In this document: piece after piece, positions 26,174 to 38,100 of the stretch
Layout: every line of letters begins with the position of its first letter
Position numbering within the stretch: the first letter of the stretch is position 1
Assembly: GCA_020746105.1 (NCBI GenBank)
Contig: CM036622.1
Location: 15,915,987-15,979,986, forward strand
DNA from: Trogon surrucura
Taxonomy: Eukaryota > Chordata > Aves > Trogoniformes > Trogonidae
Direction: 5' to 3'
Length of the DNA: 64,000 bases
Notes under the pieces: model-generated
Database searches by the model: none
What the model was told of the DNA's origin: nothing
Seen by the model: the letters and a program-made list of their open reading frames with translations, nothing else
Translations under genes and position numbers: made by a program

Positions 26174-29100
26174 GTAAGCGGCGGGGCGGCCGCTGCGGAC
26201 AGGTGGAGAGTGGGGCGGAGAGGGGGGGGTTTCGGCTCGGCTCTGCTCTGTGAGGCTGTCGCGGCGGGCCGGGCGGACGGTGGGGTGCGGGCGAGGGCTG
26301 GCCGGGATGCTGCGGGGCGGGGGAAGGCGGCGGGCGGCGGCGCTGCCCGGCCCGGGCCCCGCTGGTGGCCGGGAGCGGCGGCTCGCCGCCTCACATGGAC
26401 CCGCCGGGCGAGCCATGTGCGCCCTGTGTTTACGTTCCGCGCGGCGTGCCCGCTCATTGGCCGTGCGGGGCGGTGACGCGCGGATTGCATAATAGTGCCG
26501 GGGCGGCGGCGCGGGGCGGCGGGCGGCGCGGACACGTGAGGCGGGCGGGCGGCCGCTGTTTTGGTGACCTACATTCGGGGCGGCGGCGGAGGGGCGCGCC
26601 GGGGACACGTGGGGGCCGCGCCGCTGCGGCGCCGCCGGCTCCGCCCCCGCGGCGACCGGCCCCGCCCCCGCCGCGCGAGGCCGTCGTTGGGGGGGGGGTC
26701 ATTGCGGGAGGCCTTTGGCGCGGTGCGGGGGCGAGGTGGGGGGGGGGGGGGCGCACACAAGGGGACGGGACGCGACACACGCACACACGCGCTGCGGCGG
26801 GGGCGCGGGGCCCGCACGCGCGCGGCCGTGTGCGGCGGCGGCGGGGCTGCCCGCGCGGGCCGCACGTGGACCGGCCCGGTGCGCGGGGGCGGCGTTGTGT
26901 AACGGGGAGAGGGCGGCCGGGGCAGGGCCGGGGCTCCGCGGCCCGGCGCCGCGTGACGGCCCCGCCGCCCCGTGCGACCCCTGCGGTCTTTGTCGGGGAG
27001 GGACGATCGTGTCGCGGGGGAGCCCCTGCGGCAGCAGCGCCCTCGGGCGCGGGAGAAACGATTAGTAACGTGCCCGGGGGGGGCGAGGGGGGCGAAACGA
27101 TTAATAACGCGGCTGGCCCGACCCCTCTTTCGCGCTTCTGCCTCGCTACGGCTTGCCGAACCGCCGTGTCGGCGGCGTACCGGCGCGTTACCGTGCCCCC
27201 CTGCGCCCCTTGAGTAAATCCCCGCTAGGTACGAGCCCTGCTCTGATGTGCCCGGTAGCCCGAAGGATCCGTTTTACACCTCCCTCCCGGGGTCCCCAAG
27301 CAAATCCCCCCCCTGCAGCAAACGGACCCGGGGCTGCCCTGCCCGCTGAGGGAGGGGGGGGTCCCTTCCCGCGGTGTGTGGGGATGTCACCGCGCCCATC
27401 CTCCTCGTTTGGTGGTGTCACCCTGTGTCGCATAAGAGGTTGAACTTAGAACTGCAGGTCAAACAAAAACGGTGTTCGTGGGGGAAAAGTAACTTCTAAA
27501 ATAACAAAAAATATTAGGAGCCTTGACTGTGACACAGATGAGACTACTGGGCTCCCTGGGGAGCAGGAGCAGCACAGCTCTCCGGGGCTCATCAGGCTTT
27601 GAGAAGATGAGGGGTGAAAGTCCCCCTGGGCACACTCTTTCTGTGCTCCCCTGTGACACTGGTGGCATCTCTCTCTACGTGGCAGGGTTCAAAGACAGTG
27701 GGGCGAGGTGGCGCCGTGGAGAAACGTGGAGTTCTCTGCAGGGCCCGTGTTTGCGTGCCCTGCTCTGCCCCTTGCAGATAAGGACGGCGCCTGATGAGGA
27801 ACCAGGTGCCTCCCTTGGACCAGGTGAACTGTGAGCTTTGCCCTGGCACCTGGCAGAGGCACGTGCAGCACCAGGGGACAGCAGGACGTTTGTCAAGTAG
27901 ACGCTGCCCTACACTAGCACAGGCATTCGACAGTATCTTTTTCTCACACGCTTGCCCCGTTGCAATGATCCCTTCTCCAAAAATCTGATCCTGGATGTGG
28001 GCTATGCTACGTGGAGGAATTTCTTTTAAAAAAAAACAATGCAGGAAGGACTGCTGTGGTGGGGCACAGGGGTGCCGGTGTCAAGGAACGTGAGAAGCAG
28101 GGTGTGCGTCGGGCACATGTCGCACGGCCGCCTGGTCTGACTTGTGCTCCGCAGCAGCTCTGCTGGGGGCTTCTCGGCTGCATGCTCTGTAGGGTGTTGG
28201 TGGCAGTTTCCTCGGTAGAAGAAAAAATACTAAGCAAATGTTGAAGAGGAAATGGGCCAGTAAAAGCTGCTGCAGAAATGCTAAGAAGACTGTTACAGCT
28301 GATCAAAGTGATGAAAATTTATAATTCGGGATTTCTGGCTGCATGCGCTGATGTTTCCAGTGTTGTATAACGCTGCTGCCTAATAGGCATAACAGCCTTT
28401 ATCTGTGAGGAGGCGATGGCTGATGTAAGGGGCTACAACCCCAACCTGCCATGCCAGCACAGCAGATGAAGGGGCTCTTCTGACAACCAATGCTTTTTTT
28501 ACTCCAGATGAAGCCATTGCATGACCGTTTTTGAGTTGTTAATTCTTTTAATTCTATGGAGTTCCTTGCTGCAGTGCCCTGAGTCGTCTGTGACACAGAG
28601 ACTTTACAGAGCAGTACAGGCATAAGCGAGAGAAGATGTTGAGCGTAATTTATTTAAACAGTTGCGTGGCTTTCACTGTTGAGATTTTTGTGTGAAATAC
28701 CAAATGCTTTTATATTGACTTCTGAGATGCTGAGTCTCGGAGACAGACTCAAATGAAGTGAAAGCGATTTCTCTTGCTTACAAGCAAGAAAAAGGAGCCT
28801 GTGAAAAGCCAGAACTGCTCCCAGGTTTGCCTGAGGACAAAAAGCTGTTTCATCTGAGGGATTCTCAAGTGTGTCAGATTGCAAGACGCGGCAGGACAGA
28901 GGCTGTTTGCAAATAGCAGCCTAGCAGTTGGAGTTGAGCTGCTGCTAGAAATGCTACAAAAGCTTGCAGTTGGACAAATGGTGTTCAGTAGGCTAACCAG
29001 GCTGCAGCGCTATTTCTTCCCTTTGCCCCCTTCACTCCTGCATCGTGAGCACCTCTCAGCCCTTCCTTTCTGTGCCTCTGGCGCGTAGCCTGCGTGAAGC

Positions 29101-32100
29101 CTTTCTCTCTGCCCTATTTCTGTCCCTAACCTAGCTTGTTTGCATTCTGGCTCCACAGCACTCTAAGATCCTGTCTTTACTGTGGCACCAGATGAGCTCT
29201 GCTCAGAGGGTGGGCAGGGAAACCCTCCCTGGGCCACCTCATGCCCTCTCTCCCCGTCGCCCTGTCCTGCCAGCACCATGGCTTGTTGCTCCATCTTTTG
29301 CCTCTGCTGTTTCCAGCTCGACTTGGGTCGGAGGAGGCTGATAAGACCAGGGAAGGGGATGAAGATGGGACGGGTTGGGAGGTCAGCTGTTGAAAACGAA
29401 TGGAGAGGAGCAAGCTGGAGGGAGGGAGGGAGGGAAAGGAGTTCGCCCAGGGACACGTGATGGCTGAGTCTGGTGGTGCTGGGTCATGGCGTGGCTCACA
29501 TGGCAGCGGTGCATGTCTGCTTGTTATGTCACTACATGCCGCCTTTTTTTTTTTTTTTTCTTGCCTTAGGGGGTGTGATAGCTTACATCAGCTCTTCAAG
29601 CTCGGCATCTAGCCCAGCCTCATGTCACAGCGAGAGCTCAGACAGCGGTTTCCAGTCGTCCTCTTCGCCTGTTCCATCTTCTCCGAACAGCTCCTCCTCG
29701 GAAAGCAGCTGCAACGGCCGGAGTGGCGAGGGCTCCGACGGGGCACCGAAGAGTGATCGGCTGGAAGAGGCTGTTAAAACAAACCAGTCAAGTGTGGCTG
29801 GTTTGACAAAAGGCCATAATGGAGTCACAAGTATGTTTGGTGCTGGTTCTGGAAACCACCATTTTCTCCATATATATTACAACCCCATATATTAGAACCA
29901 AGCCCTCCCCATGGTTTGCTCTGAAGGCACATAGCGAGGCCCCCATTTTTATCTTTTTGCATTTTACATACGGCATTGTCATACAGATGCTAACAGATGG
30001 CGGTCCCATTGCCGCTAACTTCAAACAGTCTATAAAAACAGTCCAGCTTTATTTCAGTTACTCACCAGTGAAAATGGATCTTAATAAAAATCAAACGTAT
30101 TTAAAAAGATGCAATGAGGTAAAAGCAATAGTAATCAGGAACTTCTTCCAGGAGTATTTATGGAACTATCTTGCAAATCTGGTTTCTCTTTTTTTTTCCT
30201 ACTCTCTCCCCTGCCCCATCACCATATCTCCACCAAATTCTTTGAGCAACTGAATAAATAAATTACCAAAACATTATATTGTGTTTATGTAGCTGTAGCT
30301 GGGACCTTTATCTTTTTGATTCCAAGTCTTAATTTGTGGATGTAAGAAATAAAGTACTTGTAAACTGGAACTAAAGGGTAGCCTTTTAAAATGCATCTAA
30401 CAATCCAGCTATTTTGGTAATCAGAGAAGGTGACCGATAAAGAACTATATTTCAACAGTTTTGGAAGCACAGGAATCAAACTGAGTACTGGAATGAATGT
30501 TTCAACAAACACTCAGCTGGAATTTAGACTAGTCTTTTGAAGGCTGAATTGTTTTATTGGCAGAGTTGGTTTATTTTGAATTATTATGAAGCTAGAATAA
30601 GTATCTAACAGTTCTACCTGAAAAGTCTTATTTTTTAAAGTGTACGTACCCTAAGTTTTTAGAAAGAGCCTTTACTTCTTCTTAAAAAATTGCTAGCAAC
30701 TAGGGGTTTGGTGTCAGAGCAGAGGTCCCTGAAGATAAAACCTGCTGTAAACTTTTCACACGTATACACAGATAGATAACATTTCTAGGTCAGTACTAGG
30801 TATATTTTTTTTTTTAAAAAAAAAAAAGGAAATTTTGCGGTTTGGTTCTTTTTCAAAACCTTACAAAGAAAGAAGTTTTAGTTCCTCTTTACAAATTAAA
30901 CCTAAATGTCAAATAAAATACTTTTCTGGTAGAATATGGTTCTGTTGGAGTATTTCCAGCTGCCTATGTTGCTCTCTGTTAAGGTAACTTTGTGGTTACT
31001 GAAGTCACTGGTAAAATTCTCATTGGCTTCGGTGAAACCAATGTTAGACCAGCATTTAAGAATTTCAAAAAAACCTCTTTACTGAAAAGCTGAAATAAAG
31101 TAAGTGAGGAAGAACTTAAAAACCCAAACCATGAGCATATTTACAGGGCTGAGAAGGTATTTTCAGGTTCAAGCATACAAGCATGTCGTTTTGGGGATGC
31201 ACTCAAATGGGTGGTCTTCATGTATGTAGATGTGGCTGAGTTGCCAGTCCTACATTGTTATCAAGTAGGTAGCGTGTATGACTTGTTTACAATATATAAT
31301 AAAATTAAGTGTCTTTTCATATTTTTGCTTTTAAGGAAATATGTTTGTTGTTTGTTGGTGAAGCTGTAGCTTTTATATGGGCTTACCTGTCCTGATTTGA
31401 AAAACAGACTGAGCCTGGACTTTGGTGGCCTGGTTAACTAAATGGTGCTTTTAAAAGTGCATACATGCAAGCAGACTTTCTTTTTCTATGGTTGACTACA
31501 ATGCTACTGTGATTGAATACGTACTTTCTCCCTATTCTGTTGAGTGCTTCGTGTTTGTCTTTTTTTTTCCTCCTCTCCCTTGCACTGGTACCTTCTGAAC
31601 AGTTCAGGGGTTTTGTACATTCTTCTTGTCTGTTCTGCCGTAATTTTTTTGTATGTTGAACTGACCTGACATATTTTGCTTTTAGCCCAGGTTTTAAAAG
31701 CTGGAAACATGTTCCTGCAGTTGTCATTGGTTTTCTGTATCCTTGACTTTTCTGTTCTGATTCTAGAATTTAATGGCATGGTTCTTCTTTGCAAAGTCTG
31801 TGGAGATGTCGCTTCAGGATTTCATTATGGTGTTCATGCCTGTGAGGGCTGCAAGGTGAGCTATATTTCTGCTCACCTTTCTACTGGTGAAATGTTCAAG
31901 TTCTCCCCATAGGGGAAATGGTGATACTTCTCAAAAAAATATCAGTATGCTTCTCTGTTAAGCTTAGATCTGAGAAATTTCAGATAGTGTTTAAGTTGTA
32001 GGAAAAACAAATGGCTTAAGAATACAAAGCATTTTCCAAACTCTGCAGTCATTTCTGTTCTTGCTCCTTGTCCAATCCTACCTGACCTGGAGTGCACGGC

Positions 32101-35100
32101 AGAGAACAAGAACTGGAGACAGCGGTGGTGAGGACCATGTCACGCAAGACACGTGAATGTTAATTGCATTAAGAGATAGTGGGTGTGAGTTGTCACCTGG
32201 GCTGGGACGCAGAACAAAACAGCTTTGGAGAAGCAATTCTTTACCACAGGGAAAGCCAGAGCTGGGTGCTTGCATGTTTGCTTATCTGTAGATCTGTAAG
32301 ACTGCAGATTTTGTGTTCTGTGAAGGAGTTGATCAACTGAAGGGTTATGTGAAGGAACCGCCTTTGAAGGTCATGTGGTGCAATAGGATGTTTTTGTCGC
32401 CAAACTCTGGATTCTGAAGTCAAAAGATCTAATTTTGACTTTCGTCTTTGCACTTGATGTTGTAGGAGGTTGGGAGCTTATCTTATAATCTGTCAGTACG
32501 GTGATAGAAGTAATACTGGAGGTATTTTGCTGTTAGGTCCTGACTGTGAAGAGAACAACTTAGCACCTTCTATGATTAGAAATTGTAACTAGTTTGTGTT
32601 ACACACAGGTCATGCATGAAGGGGAAGTTTTAAAGTATAGTAGGTTCTTTCAAGTAACTTGGGGCTGATGGCTCCGAAGCAGCCGATGAGACGCGGTGAG
32701 GTTTCCCGTGCTTGCGGAGAGGTGCATCTTGGCCTGAGGATTTGACGTGTGCTGTAGTAATAGTTGGGGGTGTGTTTTTGTTTGTTTACAGGGTTTTTTC
32801 AGAAGAAGCATTCAGCAAAACATCCAGTATAAGAAGTGCTTGAAGAATAATAACTGCTCTATAATGAGAATGAATAGGAACAGATGCCAGCAGTGTCGCT
32901 TCAAAAAATGCCTGTCTGTTGGGATGTCAAGAGATGGTACGTTCTTCTACTGAGCAGTGATCCTCTGAGAGGGAATCTGCTGCCCACCTCAGAACTGATT
33001 GCTAAGGGTCCTAACAGTGAAAAAGACAGCCAGCCCTGTTGTCAGGGACACGTTCCGCATCTGAGGGTGTTGAGATCAGCTTGCCTCCTTGCTCCGCAGC
33101 TCTCCCGAACTAGTAACATAATACTGGCCGCAGAGCTGTCCTTCCATCTCTAGAGGCCAGCGCAGTGGGACGCACTGCGGTGGTCTGTTAGGGGGACGGT
33201 TGTAACAAGAGTCTCAAGTTTGTTTTAATTAATTAATATTTATAGCTGTATTCTGCCTGAATCTGAACGAGACTTTTCTCTGTTTTTTTTCTTTTTTTTT
33301 TTCCCATTTGTTTTTGTTTTGTTACTGTTGCTTTTTCAATGCAAGGGAATTCTGCCCAAACTGATGGCCTTGGAGTAATCATTATAGAGCCTAAAGAGTT
33401 AGGTTTGGGTGTGTGGGGTAAGCGTATATCTGCTCCTTTTTTTATTTTGTATTTCTCGGACTGAGGGGAAAGACAAGGAGGAAGGGGTGATGTTGAGCTG
33501 TGTCTCTGACCTCCTCACTGGCTGTGCGCTCCTTGTGACTTTTTTTAAAATGTAGTGCTGAAAGTGTAGTTCATTAGTCTGCTGCAACTCACTGTCAGGA
33601 ACCAGAACTCTTCCTCCTGTTTCACTTTTTAATTTTCTCTGTGTGTTTATTTCACAAGAACTAGGAATCTTGGGCTGTTAATAACTTAGTGGGTGGAGTG
33701 TTAAAACTGATTTTAAATAATTGTTCTGAGTTCTTGTCGTGCATAGGAGTTATTTCATCCCCTAGGCACTTGTTTGCGCATAAGGTTGCACCTGCTTTAA
33801 TGAAAGAGGTTTAGTTACATTAATGACGGAGTGCTGCGTGAACATAATTACATCAGTCGAAACTGGTTATGAACCCTTGTAGGGCTGTGGGTGGATGGGG
33901 TGGTAGAGGCAGTTGTAGATTTCCTAGGACAGGGTCAAAAGGGCTGCAGCCGCAATGATGCCCATCCCCTTGCCAGCAGAAAATGTCCTTGTCCAGGCAA
34001 AGGTGTCAGGAATATTTGCCAAGGTAAGCTTCATTACACATTGATTCTCTTAATTGTTTTGGCAAGGTATATAATTGGTCCATAAGGAGATGTCTTGTAG
34101 GTCTTAGGTATGATATGAACTGTGTTTAAATTCATCTAATTGTCAGCTCACAAAGTTGTACTGATTTAATTGATCCAGTCTTAAAGCCTGGCACTTAATT
34201 AACACAACTGTGTGTATAGTCCCTAGCCAGGTTTGTAGCAACAGGGGAAAAGGCCTTAGAGATTGTGTACTGTAGAGCTGCCGTCTCTTTGTGTGTAAGC
34301 AGCAGCATATAATTCATATCTCTTGCCTGTCCTAAGCCCTGGAAGCTTCTTGAATTCAGTGGTAATAGCCCTGCCGTAGTATTGACAAGAGCAGTTCAAG
34401 TCTTAGTTTAAAAGACAAGATTATTGGTTGGGGTGTGTATTTTGTGTTGAATGCATGCTGGTTTTTCAGTTTGCTCTGATGCTTGTTTCTCCTCCTAATG
34501 CTTTCAGGATTGACTTTTTCCCCCCCCCCCTCCACTTTTCATTTCTCTATCTGGTAGCTGTTCGATTTGGCCGTATTCCCAAACGTGAAAAACAGAGGAT
34601 GCTGATTGAAATGCAGAGTGCCATGAAAACCATGATGAACAGTCAGTTCAGCGGTCACTTACCCAATGAAGCATTAACAGAACATCAAGATCAAGCGCCT
34701 CCAGACGACCTTTCCTCCAAGCCCAAACAAGAGCGGGAAACTATCAAAAGCCCTTCTCCCCCTCCTAGTGCCGACATGGCTAAGGAAGAGGTGATCGGGA
34801 TGGTCACCAGGGCCCACAAAGACACTTTCATGTACAACCAAGAACAGTCCCAAAACCCGGCAGAGATGATGCAGCCCCAGAGTGGGGAGAGAGTGTCCAA
34901 GAGCGCTGAACAGTACCTCCTGAGCAGCGAGCACTGTGTTGGTGGGCTTGGTGGCCCTCCGTACCCTGAGAGCGAGCAGCACCTCGGCGGACAGTACAAA
35001 GGGAGAAGCGCGATGCATTATGCCAGTGGACACGCCGTGTGTTTGACAAATGGGCACTGTATGAACTTCGCCGGGGGTTACACTCAGCGACTGTGCGATA

Positions 35101-38100
35101 GGATCCCAGAAGATGGCTTTTCTCCAAGCAAGAATGCCACTTACTCTTGCAGCACCGGAGGAAGAATGCATCTGGTATATTGATATCTATTGTTCAATTT
35201 GACTTGGCGAAAGTTTTAATGATGGGTGTGATCCAGCTGTGCCTCTTTAGTCAGTGAAGCTGCATGCAGCTGGCACAACTGCTGGAACTTAACATGGTGA
35301 CGCAAGTTTGACAGGGCAAATTGTGATGAAGGAGTACGGTGGCCCAGGTTGTGTGGTGGATTTGAAATAGTACGAGTGATGGGGGTTCTTGACTGGGTTT
35401 TTAGCAAACTGAAAGTAGACTAATGTCAGAGAGTATTGGTTGAAGAAAACTTGTGGGTTAAATTTTAACTGGTTTGACTTGAAATTGAAAATGGATGTTA
35501 GAAGTTTATTAATTCCCTTCTTCACTCAATCCTCTTGAGCACTTCGCTTTCAAATAATCTACACAATCAGATATACTTTATTTTCCTAAAGGTATTCAGA
35601 GCAGATTTCTGCAGTGAAACCTCAGGGCTAGAAGTTTAAGCCAGTCAGTTTGCTCACCTTGCTAACTTGCGCTAAAATCTTTCTTTTTGGTAGTCTGTTT
35701 GTTGTTTGCTTTTTTTCATATGGAGTGTGTATGTTTTATTTTAATGGGGATAGGCTGATTCTATTACAGGCGGTGTGAAATACAGGCTAAGCAGAACCCA
35801 CAGGCTGTGCATCCTTCTCCCTTTGAACATCTTCAGATCTGAGCAGAGGCAGGAGGAATATGCACAGTTAAACTGCTTGAGAGAAATTCAGGGTCTTTTC
35901 TGTAGTACGTTACACAAGTGACACCCTGAACACACTTCTTGGAACCTTAGATGACTTTGCTAGAGTGTTTTCTCACTGAATTCTTAACAAGGATGCTTCC
36001 CGTTTTCTTGTGTATGTGTGGGGATTTTTTTTTTGTTGTGTTTTTTTTCTCCTTTCTTTAACAAGTCCTTCCCGTTTCCCTTGCACCTGCTGTTTCTCTG
36101 CCATTCAGGCACACAGTTCTGTAAGCCCCTTAAAATAGATTGTCCTTCTCTTTACCACTGGAACCGCCTGGGATGAGAGAACATAACATCCTCTTTCTCG
36201 TCCTGCACTCCTGTTGAGGAGCATGAGCCCCTGACCTTTCTGAAGTACTTGAGCTGCCCATGTTTCTCTTCCTCCTAGTTTGTAAAGAGTCTTCACAGGT
36301 TCTTGAAGGCCTCCGAAAGTCTGCATACTGCGAAGGTTGTTTGTTTTGATGCTGGATTTAGTTGTTTTGTTGTTTGTGGGGTTTTCGATTGTTTTTTTGT
36401 TTGGTTGGTTGGTTATTTGTTTTCTTCTCTGGCTACAGCTTATGTGGACCATGCCATCCCTAGCAGGCTCTGACCTTAATTGCAGACTCGGGATGCTACA
36501 CCATGGCAAATAATGACCATTGCCAACCTTTCTTCCTTGCAGGGAAAGTACGTGGAGTCACTGCGATGGCATTCTTGGCGGTCCTGAGAAGCAGAGGTTA
36601 AACCTGTCGGTATGGGCAGGCAGAGGGAGTGGTGCTGCCTGCAGAGGCCCAGCCAGTCCGTTTGACTGGTGCATGGCAGCTTCAGGGAGGTTTAACACAG
36701 ATAAGGATGAGGAAACAAAACTGAATCTAACAGAGCACTGCAGAATCCCGCCCCTCCACCCCACCCCATATCGTCCCTGACACGAATGAGGGTTTTGCCA
36801 GAGAACTCCATGTGAGCAGGATCTGACCAGAATGAGTCAGTAGTGGTAAAGGAGTGTAATTAGGCTCTGAACCAGTATGCAGACAGATGTTCAGGGTTGG
36901 GTTGGGGTTTTTTTTGTTTTTTACTTGATGCCCGCACAACTGGGAGAGCAGAACAGGTTGTTCCTGAAGAGGTTCCTCTAAAGAAAGCTAGTGACTGCAC
37001 AAGCTGACAACTGCTTCAGTGGGAAGCCTGTTAGAGTCCAAGGAGCATCTGAATGACGCTCTCAGTCAGATGGTTTAGTTTTAGGTAGTTCTACAAGGAG
37101 CAAGAAGTTGGACTTGATGATCCTTATGGGTCCCTTCCGACTTGAGACATTCTGTGGCTCTTGGGCAGAGGTCTTGAGACCTTAGATGTAACACACAGCA
37201 GAGGAAAGGGGCAGTTTCCCCTTTGGACTGAGTGCTTGGAGGTTAGCGCAGACTGTCATAGGATAAGAAGCTGAGGTTTTTGTATCCCATTCAGAGTGGG
37301 ATGCTCAACCAGAGATTCCTTCTTTTCAGTGAGTACTGTATTTTTAACAGTACCTGTGTCCATATCATGGACAGAGCAGTGGTTGGTGTCGGCCATGCCT
37401 CTGATTGTAAGCCTTGACCTCTCCTTTTGCCAAAATATTTCTTGATTTGGAGTTTATGGAAAAGGTCCACCTCTATCCCACAAGTAAACAAATAGTTTGG
37501 GGTGTTATCCTCAGACACATAAATGAAGTTGTTATTTACAGCTGAACCAAGAACTCTGCAATTCAGTTCCTTGTCTTTTGGGGAAAGTTTTCTGCATATT
37601 GACCACCCAGTTAATAACTGGCTTTTGGGAAAACAAACCAACCAACCAGAAATGTGTATTCATCTATCTATCTCCATCTTGTTTTCCCTACCTGTTGCCA
37701 AATACATACATGCACACACATGCGCCTGTATACCTGTTGAATATATTCTTGTAATGGATCTTAGGACCTTCCATGCAAAGAATTGCTAGACTATTATCAG
37801 ATTCAAGATGCCTTGCAAAAGCAGCATAGCTCTGAGGAATTACTAATCTCTATCACTGTTTACTACTTGCTTTGTTGACATCATGTAGGTTTTCATAGAC
37901 GATTTAGTATACTTGTGAGGAATACTTAAAGGAATTCTCTTCCTTGACGATGACAGGCGAAATGAATATTAAAAGGTTTGAACGTCATTAAAGGATGTAA
38001 ATTTCAGAAAGCAGAACCACAAGTATCTCAGAGCATCTGGTTGGGTTTTACTGAGGGAATTTATTGGCAGTCAGCCTTGACTGATACGTCTGATCTCATT

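Larger units (their letters stand above)
25140..27440 (+). promoter_or_regulatory. NR1D2: NR1D2 CpG-island promoter and proximal intron 1
   Basis: A very GC- and CpG-rich block surrounding the NR1D2 first exon. GC boxes (repeated GGGGCGGGG) lie at about 25868-25917. There is no TATA box, and the start is expected at roughly 25.95-26.05 kb. Clock-type elements present are a CACGTG E-box (25803), a Rev-erb/ROR DR2 site (25839-25857), further E-boxes (26533, 26606, 26863) and a D-box (26485). Factor binding is inferred from motif matches only. Confidence 0.85.
26174..29569 (+). other. NR1D2: NR1D2 intron 1
   Basis: The first 1.2 kb continues the CpG island, with E-boxes, a D-box, G10 and G14 runs (26689-26698, 26738-26751) and a duplicated 16-base element. 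The remainder has further CACGTG motifs at 27860 and 29454 and no coding signal. Confidence 0.85.

Noticed and set aside
25507..26535. Long minus-strand ORF (342 codons) across the NR1D2 promoter, and similar plus-strand ORFs to 27213
   Set aside because: Low stop-codon density in a CpG island explains them. The composition is Pro/Arg/Gly/Ala-rich and no domain is visible.
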